A stretch of DNA of 64,000 bases, from assembly GCA_031422675.1 (NCBI GenBank), contig JANPMG010000013.1, positions 1-64,000 on the forward strand, written 5' to 3'. Source of the stretch: JAENVU01 sp031422675 (lineage in GTDB: Bacteria; Actinomycetota; Acidimicrobiia; IMCC26256; JAENVU01). The translations under genes and the position numbers were made by a program. Numbering within the stretch: the first letter of the stretch is position 1; each line of letters opens with the position of its first letter. The notes below the pieces were generated by a model. It made no database searches, had not been told where the DNA came from, and was given only the letters and a program-made list of their open reading frames with translations. This document shows, piece by piece, positions 6,465 through 15,946 of the stretch.

Positions 6465-8896
6465 CGGGCGCCCTTCGGGTCCCACTGCGGGTCCCGGACG
6501 ATCTCGGCCGGCTGCCACGTGCCGAACATCTCGATCTCGACCGCCCGCCCGATATCGGACCGGTTCGCGGGGACGTAGGCGAATGCGAGCGCCCCGCCCA
6601 CGCGGTAGCCGTAGTTCCCGCTGGTCACCCGGCCGACGATCTCGCCGCCCACGCGCACCGGTTCGGATCCGAGCGGCACCGCGAGCGGGTCGAGCGGGCG
6701 GACGCAGCGCAGCCGACGGCTCACCCCGCTCGCCTTCACGGCTCGGAGCGCGCGCTGGCCGACGAACTCGGTCGGCGAGTCGAGCGCGACGGCGAACCCG
6801 AGCCCGGCCTCGTACGGGTTGTCCTCGGGGGTGATATCGGCGGACCACACGCGGTAGCCCTTCTCCACCCGCAGCGCGTCGATGGCGCGATATCCGGCGG
6901 CGCACAGGTCGTGGCGCGCCCCGGCCTCCCACAGCAGATCCCAGAGCGCGACCCCGTACTCGGACGGACAGTAGAGCTCCCAGCCGAGTTCGCCCACGTA
7001 GGTCACGCGCACTGCGACGATCGGAACCGAGCCGAGCGTGAGCGACTGCGCGCTCAGGTACGGGAACGCGTCGTTGGACAACGACGTCGTGGTCAGCGGC
7101 GCGAGCAGATCACGCGCGCGTGGGCCCCATACGCCGAGACAGGCGAAGCCACCCGTCACGTCGACGAGTTCCGCCGCGTCACCCTCGGTCAGGAGATCCT
7201 GTTGCTTGCGCAGCCACCCCAGATCGTGGGCGCCGAACGCGGTTCCGGTGACGACGAGGAAACGATCCCGGCCGAGCCGGGTGACCGTGAGATCGCACTC
7301 GATGCCACCCCGGTCGTTACACAGCTGGGTGTAGATGACCGAGCCAATGGCGCGGTCCACGTCGTTCGCGCACACCCGTTGCAGAAAGTTCGCCGCGCCC
7401 GCGCCGCGAACTTCCAACTTCGAGAAGCTCGTCTCGTCGAAGATCGCGACCGAGTCCCGGCACGCGAGCGCCTCCACCTCGATCGCCGGACTCCAGTGTT
7501 CGCCCGCCCATCCATGCGGTCGCAACTCCTCGGAACCGCGGGACGCGTGCGGCGCGAACCAGTTGGGCCGCTCCCACATGCTCTTCTCGCCGAACTCGCA
7601 TCCCAGTGCGGCCAACCGGTCGTACGCGGGCGAGCGGCGCAACGGCCGTCCCGCGGTCCGCTCCTCGTTCGGAAAGTGGATGTCGTAGTAAGTGGAGTAC
7701 ACCTCGACCGATCGCGCGACCGCGAGCTCGCGGCTCGCGTACTGCGGACCGAAGCGACGGATGTCCATCTTCCAGGTGTCGAAGCTCGGTTCGCCGTCGA
7801 GAATCCACTCGCTCATCACGCGCCCGATCCCGCCTGCGCCCGCAATGCCGTGCGCGCAGAACCCGGCGGCCACGAAGAGGCCGTGCACGGCGCTCTCGCC
7901 GAGGACGAACTCGTTGTCGGGCGTGAAACCCTCGGGGCCGTTCACCAAGGAGATGATCTCGGCGTTCTCCGCCGCCGGAACCCGTCGGATCGCGTTGGTC
8001 ATGATCGGCGCGAACCGGTCCCAGTCTTCCGGGAGCAACTTGTTATTGAAATCGGCCGGGACCCCATGAACACTCCACGGCGCCGGATCCCGTTCGTAGC
8101 CGCCGAGGACGAGCCCGCCGGATTCGCGGCGGAAGTACACGAGGTTGTCGGGGTCACGTAGTTGCGGCAACGAGTCGGTGACGCCGTCGATGGGCGCGGT
8201 CACCACGTACTGATGGGCCATCGGCACGATCGGCACCGCGATGCTCGCGAGGGCCGCGACGTCGGGGGTGTACATCCCGCACGCGAGCACGACGGTCTCC
8301 GCCTCCACCCGTCCCTTATCGGTCTCGACCGCGCGCACCCGACCGTGCGTGACGTCGAAGCCGGTGACCCGGACACCGGTCTCCACCGTGACGCCGCGGG
8401 CCTTGGCCCCGCCGATCAACGCGTAGGTGAGGCCGCTGGGATCGAGGTAGCCGTCGGTGGGTAGCCACACCCCGCCGAGCACGCCCGCGGGGTCCATGAG
8501 CGGGAACAACTCGGCCGCCTCCCCGGGGCCGACGAGTTCCATCGGCAGACCGAAGGTCTTGGCCCACCCGTGCTGGCGAGTGAGCTCCTCCATGCGAGCA
8601 GTGGTGGAAGCGATGCGGAGCGATCCGACCTCACGCCAGCCGGGGGAGCGGCCCGTCTCTGCGGCCTCCGTTTCCAAGCGGCGGTAGAGATCGACGCTGT
8701 GCATCATCATGCGCGTCAACGGCAGCGAGCCGCGGAGCTGACCGACGAGTCCCGCGGAATGGAAGGTGGAGCCGCTCGTGACCTCGGCGCGTTCGAGGAC
8801 GAGCACATCGGTGCACCCGGCCTCGGCGAGATGCCACGCAATGCTCGCCCCCCCGACCCCGGCGCCGACGACGACGACCTGCGCGCGCGACTTCAT
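6452..8896 (-). CDS. FAD-dependent dimethylglycine/sarcosine dehydrogenase-like protein with GcvT domain
   Basis: An 814-residue two-part enzyme. The N-terminal half is a DAO-type FAD oxidoreductase (dinucleotide motif VVVGAGVGGASIAWHL at residues 7-22, and TSGSTFHSAG, where a flavin-linking histidine lies in relatives). The C-terminal half, from about residue 430, is a GcvT aminomethyltransferase domain plus its barrel domain (about 720-814). Such proteins demethylate N-methylated glycines and pass the one-carbon unit to tetrahydrofolate. The ATG at 8896 overlaps the TGA of the upstream kinase gene; a longer frame to 9298 lies wholly in that gene and is rejected. It forms an operon with the kinase and an APC permease. 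The exact N-methyl substrate is unknown. Confidence 0.9.
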   Translation of the reverse strand: MKSRAQVVVVGAGVGGASIAWHLAEAGCTDVLVLERAEVTSGSTFHSAGLVGQLRGSLPLTRMMMHSVDLYRRLETEAAETGRSPGWREVGSLRIASTTARMEELTRQHGWAKTFGLPMELVGPGEAAELFPLMDPAGVLGGVWLPTDGYLDPSGLTYALIGGAKARGVTVETGVRVTGFDVTHGRVRAVETDKGRVEAETVVLACGMYTPDVAALASIAVPIVPMAHQYVVTAPIDGVTDSLPQLRDPDNLVYFRRESGGLVLGGYERDPAPWSVHGVPADFNNKLLPEDWDRFAPIMTNAIRRVPAAENAEIISLVNGPEGFTPDNEFVLGESAVHGLFVAAGFCAHGIAGAGGIGRVMSEWILDGEPSFDTWKMDIRRFGPQYASRELAVARSVEVYSTYYDIHFPNEERTAGRPLRRSPAYDRLAALGCEFGEKSMWERPNWFAPHASRGSEELRPHGWAGEHWSPAIEVEALACRDSVAIFDETSFSKLEVRGAGAANFLQRVCANDVDRAIGSVIYTQLCNDRGGIECDLTVTRLGRDRFLVVTGTAFGAHDLGWLRKQQDLLTEGDAAELVDVTGGFACLGVWGPRARDLLAPLTTTSLSNDAFPYLSAQSLTLGSVPIVAVRVTYVGELGWELYCPSEYGVALWDLLWEAGARHDLCAAGYRAIDALRVEKGYRVWSADITPEDNPYEAGLGFAVALDSPTEFVGQRALRAVKASGVSRRLRCVRPLDPLAVPLGSEPVRVGGEIVGRVTSGNYGYRVGGALAFAYVPANRSDIGRAVEIEMFGTWQPAEIVRDPQWDPKGARIRA

Positions 8897-9846
8897 GCCG
8901 GTTCTGCAACCGCAGCTGCGGCCACGAGATCGGCGGGGTACTCGGGTGTCGCCGCGTTGGTGAGCAGCCGGTCGAAGTGTTCGTCGGCGTAGGCGCGGTA
9001 ATCGAAGTCGATGGTGCTGATCCCTTGCTGCACTACGCCCCACATCGCCTCGCGAGCGTCGCTCACGATCTTCATCAGGCGCGTGCGTGCGAGGGTCCGG
9101 TGCGTGACGCTCCCGTGGTACGCGCCGACGAGGTGCATCTCGGCCGCAGCGGAGAGCGAGTTGTTGATCGCGAGATTCCCGAGGTCGAACGCTCGATCGT
9201 TCATCCCTGCATACTCCCAGTCCAGGAGCCAGAGCCGGGGACCCGCGCCGCGCCCGTTCGTGCCGAGGAAGTTCGCGTGCAGGAGATCGTTGTGGCACGG
9301 AACCGGCGGATCGGGCGTGGCCGCGAACGCGACGCGGATCTCCTCGACGATCGCGGCAACGCGCGCGTACGCCGCCGGGATCGTCACGTGGAGCGCCACC
9401 GCCGCGGCGTGGTGCAGGCGGGGGACGGAGAACGCGTCGAAGCTGTGGTCGAGTGGGCCCGACGAATGAAACGCGCGCAGCATCGCGGCGATCGCGTCGA
9501 GGGTGTCCGATGCTTCCAAATGTGCCGCCGGCAGCGCGTCGCCGGGCACGAACTCGGTCACGAGGCAGCCATTGAAGAGGCCGAGGACCGGAGGTGCGAT
9601 CCCGAGGGCGGCGGCGCGTGACGCGGCGGTGAACTCTGCGTCCCGGTCGATCTCGAGGAGGTCGGTGTGCGCGCCGGGCAGGCGCACGACGAAGCGCGCA
9701 CCGTCGACATCGACGACATGGTTGCGGTTCGTGATGCCGCCGCTCAGTGCGCCGACGACCCGAGCCCGGCCACTCCAGCCCGGCACCCGGGCAATGACCG
9801 CAGCGATCCGGGCCGATTCGAGGTTCGATTCAGGATTCAGATCCAC
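8893..9846 (-). CDS. choline/ethanolamine kinase-like aminoglycoside phosphotransferase-fold protein
   Basis: A 317-residue APH-fold kinase. The catalytic loop is CHNDLLHANF (HxDxxxxN) and the metal-binding segment LLDWEYAGMND corresponds to the DFG region. These match the LicA/choline kinase branch better than antibiotic kinases. It starts at GTG 9846 with GGAG six nt upstream, 33 nt after the permease stop, and overlaps the FAD/GcvT gene by ATGA. In context it may phosphorylate an amino-alcohol delivered by the permease. Substrate assignment is inference. Confidence 0.8.
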   Translation of the reverse strand: MDLNPESNLESARIAAVIARVPGWSGRARVVGALSGGITNRNHVVDVDGARFVVRLPGAHTDLLEIDRDAEFTAASRAAALGIAPPVLGLFNGCLVTEFVPGDALPAAHLEASDTLDAIAAMLRAFHSSGPLDHSFDAFSVPRLHHAAAVALHVTIPAAYARVAAIVEEIRVAFAATPDPPVPCHNDLLHANFLGTNGRGAGPRLWLLDWEYAGMNDRAFDLGNLAINNSLSAAAEMHLVGAYHGSVTHRTLARTRLMKIVSDAREAMWGVVQQGISTIDFDYRAYADEHFDRLLTNAATPEYPADLVAAAAVAEPA

Positions 9847-9879
9847 CGCCGACTCCGGATCGGTCGATGATCCGGCCGC

Positions 9880-11535
9880 TCAGCGCTCGGCGGGGGTGTC
9901 GCGCTCCATCCGTTGGAATGTGGAGGGATCGTCACCGGCTTCGACCGCCGCGAGTTCCCGTTCGATCGCCAGCAACTCCTCACGTGATCCCTGCACCTGT
10001 GGGCCATTGAACCACTTCTTGGCCGAGACCAGCCACCAGATCCCGATGACCGTGAAGATCAGCAGCATCAAGGGACCAGCCCAGTTGAAGTTGTTGAGTC
10101 CCACGTTGACGCCGTCGATCCGGTCACCCGGAAGCCACGGGTAGAACGCAGGCAGGAAGAACACGAATCCGATGATGACCACCCAGACGAACGCGATCCA
10201 ACCGATTGGCTTGCTCCACCGTCCGAGGTTCCACGGTCCCACCTGGAAGTCACGGTTCCGCAGCCGCAGGAAGACGGGGATGATGTACGCGACGTACAGG
10301 CCCACGGTCCCGATGGACACAATGGCGAAGAACGCCACCGAGTAGCCGGCGTTCTGGTAGATCGACGGCAGCCCGAGCAGGAACGCGAGTCCCACTGCCA
10401 GCCACACCGAGTTGGTCGGCGTCCGCGTGCGCGGGTTGATGCGGTGCCAGAGCCGATGGCCGGGCACGGCACCGTCACGCGAGAAGGCGTAGATCATGCG
10501 GGAGTTCGCGGTGACCGACGCCATGCCGCAGAACAGCTGGGCCACGATCGAGATGATGATGAGGAGCTTGCCGCCCGCCGGGCCGATCGCCGCGATGAAG
10601 AGCTGGAAGCCGGCGGTCAACCCGCCGACGGACAACGTTTCGTAGGCGCCATTCGGGATCGCGCGGAGCATGGCGAGGTTCAGGATGAGTCCCGCGATCG
10701 CCGAGACGTAGATCGCGCGCACGATCGCCTTCGAGCTCGCCACGTTGGCCTCGATGGTCTCCTCGGTCATGTGAGCCGACGCGTCGAACCCGGTGATGGT
10801 GTATTGCGCGATCAACATGCCGATCATGAACACATAAAGTCCGACGAACGGGAAGTCCCATCCGGTGCCGTTCGCGGACGAGAAGATGAAGTCCAGCTTT
10901 TGGTGCGACTCGGGCAGGATCACCAGTGCGCCCACGATGACCGCGACCCCGGTCACGTGCCACCAGACACTCACATTGTTGAAGACCGCGACCAGCTTGA
11001 CTCGGAACGTGTTGATGAGCCCGTGCAGGATGAGCACGAGGCCGTACGTGGTGAGGACCCACCAGTTGTTCAGCAGGTTGTGGTCGACGTAGGAGCTGAT
11101 CAGGAAGTTGATCGTGGTCGCGAGCCCGAAGTCGATGCTCGCGGTGATCGCCACCTGCCCGACGAAGTTGAACCAGCCGGTGAACCAACTCCAGGCGGGC
11201 GCGTTGCGCTTGGCGAGCTTTGCCGACCAGTAATAGAGGCCGCCGGCGGTCGGGTACGCGGAGCAGATCTCGGCCATCGCCAGCCCGACGAGCAACGTGA
11301 AGAAGCCGACGACGATCCAGCTGAACGTGACCGCTTTCGGGCCACCGGCCAACAGCGGGAGGTAGAACGTGGTGATCCCACCGGTGAGAATCGAGATGAT
11401 CGTGAAGCTCACGGCAAAGTTGGAGAACCAACCCATACCGCGCTTGAGCTCCTGGGCGTAGCCCATCTCGTGCAGTCGATCGCGGTCCGCGTCGGCGGTG
11501 GCCGTTGAAGCCGAAGTCGCATCGTGGGTCGACAC
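9880..11535 (-). CDS. APC-superfamily amino acid/amine permease
   Basis: A 551-residue membrane protein with about 12 hydrophobic segments, starting after the motif LKRGMGWFSNFAVSFTIISILTG typical of the amino acid/choline (ACT-like) branch of the APC superfamily. AEICSAYPTAGGLYYWSAKLA is the conserved helix 2-3 region. It should import an amino acid, GABA-like compound or choline-type amine by cation symport. I prefer GTG 11535, which has GGAAGGGGG six nt upstream, over a GTG at 11580 that lacks a ribosome site. It is first in the operon with the kinase and the FAD/GcvT enzyme, so its cargo is probably their substrate. The 152-bp gap upstream holds only its probable promoter. Confidence 0.88.
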   Translation of the reverse strand: MSTHDATSASTATADADRDRLHEMGYAQELKRGMGWFSNFAVSFTIISILTGGITTFYLPLLAGGPKAVTFSWIVVGFFTLLVGLAMAEICSAYPTAGGLYYWSAKLAKRNAPAWSWFTGWFNFVGQVAITASIDFGLATTINFLISSYVDHNLLNNWWVLTTYGLVLILHGLINTFRVKLVAVFNNVSVWWHVTGVAVIVGALVILPESHQKLDFIFSSANGTGWDFPFVGLYVFMIGMLIAQYTITGFDASAHMTEETIEANVASSKAIVRAIYVSAIAGLILNLAMLRAIPNGAYETLSVGGLTAGFQLFIAAIGPAGGKLLIIISIVAQLFCGMASVTANSRMIYAFSRDGAVPGHRLWHRINPRTRTPTNSVWLAVGLAFLLGLPSIYQNAGYSVAFFAIVSIGTVGLYVAYIIPVFLRLRNRDFQVGPWNLGRWSKPIGWIAFVWVVIIGFVFFLPAFYPWLPGDRIDGVNVGLNNFNWAGPLMLLIFTVIGIWWLVSAKKWFNGPQVQGSREELLAIERELAAVEAGDDPSTFQRMERDTPAER

Positions 11536-11687
11536 GCGTGGCCCCCTTCCCTCGTGGCGTATGTCGACGGGGATCGTCACACGTCAGGGTCCGCAATGGA
11601 AGGGGTGAAATGCTACGGATATCGTGGTTTATGGGGGTTCGAAGCGTCGGACTTCGTGGTTTGAGTGCCGACGTCGGCGAGTGCGGG

Positions 11688-12464
11688 TTACTCGGGGGTC
11701 ACGTAGGCGGCGGTGATACCGCCGTCCACGACGAGTTGGGCGCCGGTCATGAACGACGAGTCGTCCGACGCGAGGAACAGGGCGGCCTTGGCCAGCTCCT
11801 CGGCCTGACCGAGGCGACCCATCGGAATGTGGACGACGCGCCGGGCCTTGCGCGCCGGATCGCTCATCAGCTCCTCGAGCATCGGCGTGGAGACCGGACC
11901 CGGACACAGCGAGTTGGCGCGAATGTTCTGTCGGCCGTACTCGACCGCGATCTCACGGGTCATCGCCAACACCCCACCCTTCGATGCGGTGTACGCGATC
12001 TGCGCGGTGGCGGCACCCATCAGGGCCACGAAACTCGCGACGTTGACGATGGAGCCGCCCCCGGACGCGAGCATCGCCGGGATTCCGTACTTGCAGCCGA
12101 GCCAGACCCCTTTGAGGTTCACCTCCATGACGCGGTCCCACGTCGGCTCGGGGGTCTCGGTTGCGCCGCCGTCGTCGCCGGGGAAGATGCCTGCGTTGTT
12201 GTAGAGCACGTTGAGGGCTCCGAAGCGATCCATCGCGAAGTCCACCATGGCGCGCACCTGATCGGTGTTGGCCACGTCCACCTTCACGAACGCGGCTTCA
12301 CCCCCAACCGCCTCGACGGCCGCCACCGTCTCGGCGCCACCGGCTTCACTGAAATCGGCGACGACGATGCGCGCGCCTTCCTGCGCGAAGAGGACCGACG
12401 CGACCTGTCCCATGCCGTTTCCGGCGCCGGTGATGAGCGCCACCTTGCCGTCGAGTCTGGACAT
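11688..12464 (-). CDS. short-chain dehydrogenase/reductase (3-oxoacyl-ACP reductase-like)
   Basis: A 258-residue classical SDR with TGAGNGMG (residues 12-19), NNAG, the catalytic serine region NVASF, and YTASK. The C-terminal ...SSFMTGAQLVVDGG is typical. The ATG has GGAG upstream (GGAGCACGC-ATG). It points the same way as the amine operon and resembles the SDR next to the mycobacterial glnA4 cluster, so a role in oxidising an alcohol intermediate is possible. The cofactor and substrate cannot be read from the sequence. It is divergent from the LysRS-MprF gene. Confidence 0.85.
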   Translation of the reverse strand: MSRLDGKVALITGAGNGMGQVASVLFAQEGARIVVADFSEAGGAETVAAVEAVGGEAAFVKVDVANTDQVRAMVDFAMDRFGALNVLYNNAGIFPGDDGGATETPEPTWDRVMEVNLKGVWLGCKYGIPAMLASGGGSIVNVASFVALMGAATAQIAYTASKGGVLAMTREIAVEYGRQNIRANSLCPGPVSTPMLEELMSDPARKARRVVHIPMGRLGQAEELAKAALFLASDDSSFMTGAQLVVDGGITAAYVTPE

Positions 12465-12510
12465 GCGTGCTCCGTTCGGAATGGTCCAAGTTGTGAACGC
12501 AGCGCGCCGG

Positions 12511-12516
12511 TAGCCT
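12511..12516 (+). promoter_or_regulatory. leaderless promoter -10 for lysX-like gene
   Basis: TAGCCT with 7 nt to the ATG at 12524 and no Shine-Dalgarno between. Confidence 0.6.
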
Positions 12517-12523
12517 CGACCAA

Positions 12524-15500
12524 ATGGCCGAAATCGACGATGCGACCGCTGCTGAGTTCACTCCGGATTCGCCCGACCGAGCGGCCGCGCCGGGCGAAGT
12601 TACCGGCTCGCCGACGCCCGAGGAGCATCTGCACGACCAGCGGGCCCTCCGTCTCGACAAGATCGAAGCGTTGCGCGCCACCGGGGTCGACCCCTATCCG
12701 GTGCGGTTCGACGCCACCACCAGCGCCGGCGCGCTGCGCGCCGAGTTCGGGGCGCTGGAGCCGGGAACCAGCACCGAGACGAAGGTTCGAGTGGCGGGGC
12801 GCCTCTTGCTCCTCCGCCGCCAAGGAAAGCTCAGCTTCGGGACGCTCGCCGATCGCGACGGCCCCATCCAGCTGTTCGTGAGCAGTGCGGTCCTCGGCGC
12901 CGAGCTTCATGACGCGTTCGATCGGCTCGATCGCGGTGACTGGGTGGGGGTCGCGGGCACGGTCATGACCACTCGACGCGGCGAACTCTCCGTCAACGTC
13001 GAGTCGTTCGAGTTGCTCGCGAAAGCCGTCCGGCCGTTGCCGGACAAGTGGCACGGCCTTACCGACACCGACACCAGGTACCGCCAGCGGTACGTCGATC
13101 TCGTCGTCAACGACGACGCGCGCCGAATCGCGATCGCCCGGATCGAGATCATCGCGGCACTCCGTCGCCACCTCATGGACCGCGGGTTTCGTGAGGTCGA
13201 AGGGCCGGTCCTGCAATCCATCCAGGGCGGGGCCACGGCCCGACCGTTCATCACCCACTTCAACGCGCTCGGTCAGGACATGTACCTGCGGATCGCGTTG
13301 GAGTTACACCTCAAGCGGCTCATCGTCGGTGGTCTGGATCGGGTGTTCGAGATCGGCCGCGTGTTCCGCAACGAGGGCATCGACACCACCCATATCCCCG
13401 AGTTCACGATGCTCGAGGCCTACCAGGCCTACGGCGACTACCACGACATGATGGATCTGGTCGAGGGGCTGGTGGTGGAGAGCGCGCGAGCCATCGTCCC
13501 CGATCTCGTGATCACGAGCGGCGACGAGACCATCGATCTCTCGCCACCGTTCCGGCGCGCCACGATGGTCGAGCTCATCAAGGAGCACGCGGGGGTCGAC
13601 ATCCACCCCGCCATGGACATCGAGTCCGCGCGTGCCGTGCTGCGGGACCTGAACCTCGCCTTCGAGCCCTCGTGGGGCGCAGGCAAACTCACGAACGAGG
13701 TCTACGACGCCTTCGTCGAGGACAAGCTCGTGCAGCCGACGTTCGTCACCGACCATCCACGGGAGGTGTCGCCGTTGGCGCGCGCCCACCGGGACGACCC
13801 CACGCTCGTCGAGCGGTTCGAGATGGTCGTGAACCGGCACGAACTCGCGAACGCGTACAGCGAGCTCAACGACCCGGTCGACCAGTTGGCTCGTTTCGAG
13901 GCCGAGGCCATGCACAAGCGCGACGGTGATCCGGAAGCGGGGGACATCGACCTCGACTACGTGCGGGCGCTGGAGTACGGGATGCCGCCCACGGGGGGAT
14001 TGGGCATCGGGGTGGACCGGCTGGTCATGCTCATCACCGGAACGCCGTCGATTCGGGAAGTCATCCTGTTCCCGACGCTGCGGCCGGAACCCGGGATGGG
14101 CGGGCTCGGCTCCGGTGGTACCTCCGGGGCCGAGGGGGGCGCGGCGGAAGCATCGGGTTCGGGTCCGCCGGAGCGGCACGCGACGGTTTCCGCGATCGCC
14201 TCCGCACCGCCGCCACCGGCGCGTGCGCCGCGCGCCGCAGTGCGCGCGATCACGTGGTTGGTGGCGTTCGCCGGCCTCCTGTCGGTCGCCGCGTTGGTGC
14301 CCTGGGTGCAGCGCCACATCGAGCCGGTCCAGGCCACGCTGTTGCCCTTCGAACTCCGGATCACCAGCCGGGTCGCCACGGTCCTGGCGGGGTTGGGCTT
14401 TCTCGTGCTCGCCGACCAGCTCCGGCTCGGGAAGCGACGAGCGTGGCAACTCGCCACGGTGCTCGCCGGCGTGAGTGCGCTCCTCCAGGTGGCGAAAGGC
14501 CCGCATCTCGTGGCCGCCGGGTACTCCACCGTGGTCCTCGTGCTCCTCATCCTGTTCCGCGAGCGATTCGCGGCGCCCGCCGACCCGCCCTCGATCTGGC
14601 GGCTCTTGCGCCTGATTCCGGTATATGTCGGCGTCGTCTACGGCTTCGGCGTGACCGCGCTCTTCGCCGACCGCTCCCAAATTGTCCCGGATCCGACGAT
14701 CGCCGGTGGGATCGAGACCGTCACGCTGGGTCTCGTCGGGATCTCCGGGCCGTACCACTACCAGACTCGGTTCTTCTCGGACTTCTATCCGGCCGCGCTG
14801 GTGGCGGCGGGGATCTTCGGCCTCGTCGGGTTGATCGTCGTGGTGTTCCGACCGCTGGTGAGCCGGGATCCGCACCGCGCCGAAGAGTGGCAGCACGCCG
14901 AGCGTCTGGTCCACGACTACGGCTGGGACACGCTCGCGTACTTCGCGCTGCGGGAGGACAAGAGCTTCTTCTTCGCCTCCGACGGCGAAGCGATGATCGC
15001 CTACACCTACATGGCCGGCCACGGCCTCGCCGCGGGTGACCCCATCGGTCGGCCCGAGTCGGTCAGCTTGGTGGTGGACGAGTTCCTGGCCTTCTGTCGG
15101 GCCCGCGCGTGGAAGCCTGCGTTCCTCGCGGTGCGCGAAGGTGATCTGGCGCTGTACTCGTCGCGCGGTTTGCGCCACATCTACCTCGGTGACGAGGCGA
15201 TCCTCCCGTGCGATCAACTCGCGCGCGGTGGAGGTGCCAAGAGCGTCCGACAGGCGGTGCGGCGGGTGGCCAAGACGCACTCGTTCCGGGTGCTGACCGA
15301 ATCGAGCGCACCACCGGCGTTGGTCGACGCGTTGAACGCGATCAGTCAACGGTGGCGGGGTAAGAGTCCGGAGCGGGGATTCACGATGTCACTCTCCGAG
15401 GACATCGAAGGCGTCAACCCGGAGTTCCTGCTCTGCGTGGCTTCCGACGAGGCGGGGGTGCCGACGGGGTTCCTGCGCATCGTCCCTGCCTACGGCCGCG

Positions 15501-15946
15501 ATCGCGGGTACACGCTCGACCTCATGCGCCATGATCCGGACGCGCCGAACGGGATGACCGAGTTCCTGATCTGGAACACCGCAGTCGCGCTCGACGAGCG
15601 CGGCGTCCGCCGACTCTCGATGAACTTCGCGGCGTGGGGCCGGCTGCTCGATCCCGACATCCAACACAGTCCGACGCAGCGCGCGATCGCGTGGGGCCTG
15701 AAGAAGTTGAACCCGTACTTCCAGATCGAGTCGTTGCGGACCTTCAACGAGAAGTTCGACCCCGTCTGGCTTCCCCGCAGCATCGTGTACGCCGACGCGT
15801 CCGATCTCCCGCGAGTGAGTGCCCTGTACGCGGGCGCGGAGGGGTTCCTCGTCCTGCCGTTCGGACGTTCGCTCTTCGTTCCCGCGCCGGTCGGTGGTGA
15901 ACGCGCACCGGATCGCACCGCGCCGGTCGCTGTCGAGGTGGCATGA
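12524..15946 (+). CDS. lysX: lysyl-tRNA synthetase fused to MprF-type lysyl-phosphatidylglycerol synthase, inverted order
   Basis: A 1140-residue bifunctional protein. Residues 1-528 form a complete class II lysyl-tRNA synthetase: anticodon-binding OB domain (about 80-185), motif 2 RVFEIGRVFRNEGIDTTHIPEF, motif 3 GLGIGVDRLVMLITG, ending FPTLRPE. A Gly/Ser/Pro/Ala-rich linker (528-570) leads to about six membrane segments (575-785), then a cytosolic DUF2156 GNAT-like lysyltransferase domain (about 787-1120; GWDTLAYFALREDKSFFF). It should charge tRNA-Lys and transfer lysine to phosphatidylglycerol, neutralising the membrane. In mycobacterial LysX the membrane/MprF part precedes the synthetase; here the order is reversed. 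A lipoprotein and a permease follow in overlapping frames. Confidence 0.93.
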   Translation: MAEIDDATAAEFTPDSPDRAAAPGEVTGSPTPEEHLHDQRALRLDKIEALRATGVDPYPVRFDATTSAGALRAEFGALEPGTSTETKVRVAGRLLLLRRQGKLSFGTLADRDGPIQLFVSSAVLGAELHDAFDRLDRGDWVGVAGTVMTTRRGELSVNVESFELLAKAVRPLPDKWHGLTDTDTRYRQRYVDLVVNDDARRIAIARIEIIAALRRHLMDRGFREVEGPVLQSIQGGATARPFITHFNALGQDMYLRIALELHLKRLIVGGLDRVFEIGRVFRNEGIDTTHIPEFTMLEAYQAYGDYHDMMDLVEGLVVESARAIVPDLVITSGDETIDLSPPFRRATMVELIKEHAGVDIHPAMDIESARAVLRDLNLAFEPSWGAGKLTNEVYDAFVEDKLVQPTFVTDHPREVSPLARAHRDDPTLVERFEMVVNRHELANAYSELNDPVDQLARFEAEAMHKRDGDPEAGDIDLDYVRALEYGMPPTGGLGIGVDRLVMLITGTPSIREVILFPTLRPEPGMGGLGSGGTSGAEGGAAEASGSGPPERHATVSAIASAPPPPARAPRAAVRAITWLVAFAGLLSVAALVPWVQRHIEPVQATLLPFELRITSRVATVLAGLGFLVLADQLRLGKRRAWQLATVLAGVSALLQVAKGPHLVAAGYSTVVLVLLILFRERFAAPADPPSIWRLLRLIPVYVGVVYGFGVTALFADRSQIVPDPTIAGGIETVTLGLVGISGPYHYQTRFFSDFYPAALVAAGIFGLVGLIVVVFRPLVSRDPHRAEEWQHAERLVHDYGWDTLAYFALREDKSFFFASDGEAMIAYTYMAGHGLAAGDPIGRPESVSLVVDEFLAFCRARAWKPAFLAVREGDLALYSSRGLRHIYLGDEAILPCDQLARGGGAKSVRQAVRRVAKTHSFRVLTESSAPPALVDALNAISQRWRGKSPERGFTMSLSEDIEGVNPEFLLCVASDEAGVPTGFLRIVPAYGRDRGYTLDLMRHDPDAPNGMTEFLIWNTAVALDERGVRRLSMNFAAWGRLLDPDIQHSPTQRAIAWGLKKLNPYFQIESLRTFNEKFDPVWLPRSIVYADASDLPRVSALYAGAEGFLVLPFGRSLFVPAPVGGERAPDRTAPVAVEVA

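Noticed and set aside
5810..8161. A plus-strand open frame of 783 codons opposite the FAD/GcvT gene
   Set aside because: It is antisense to a gene with clear FAD and GcvT motifs. Its product is Arg/Val/His-rich with no domain, as expected from the complementary frame of G/C-biased codons.
13304..15349. A minus-strand open frame of 681 codons opposite lysX
   Set aside because: Low-complexity Arg/Glu/Asp/His-rich translation mirrors the lysX codon pattern; no motif, no start signal.
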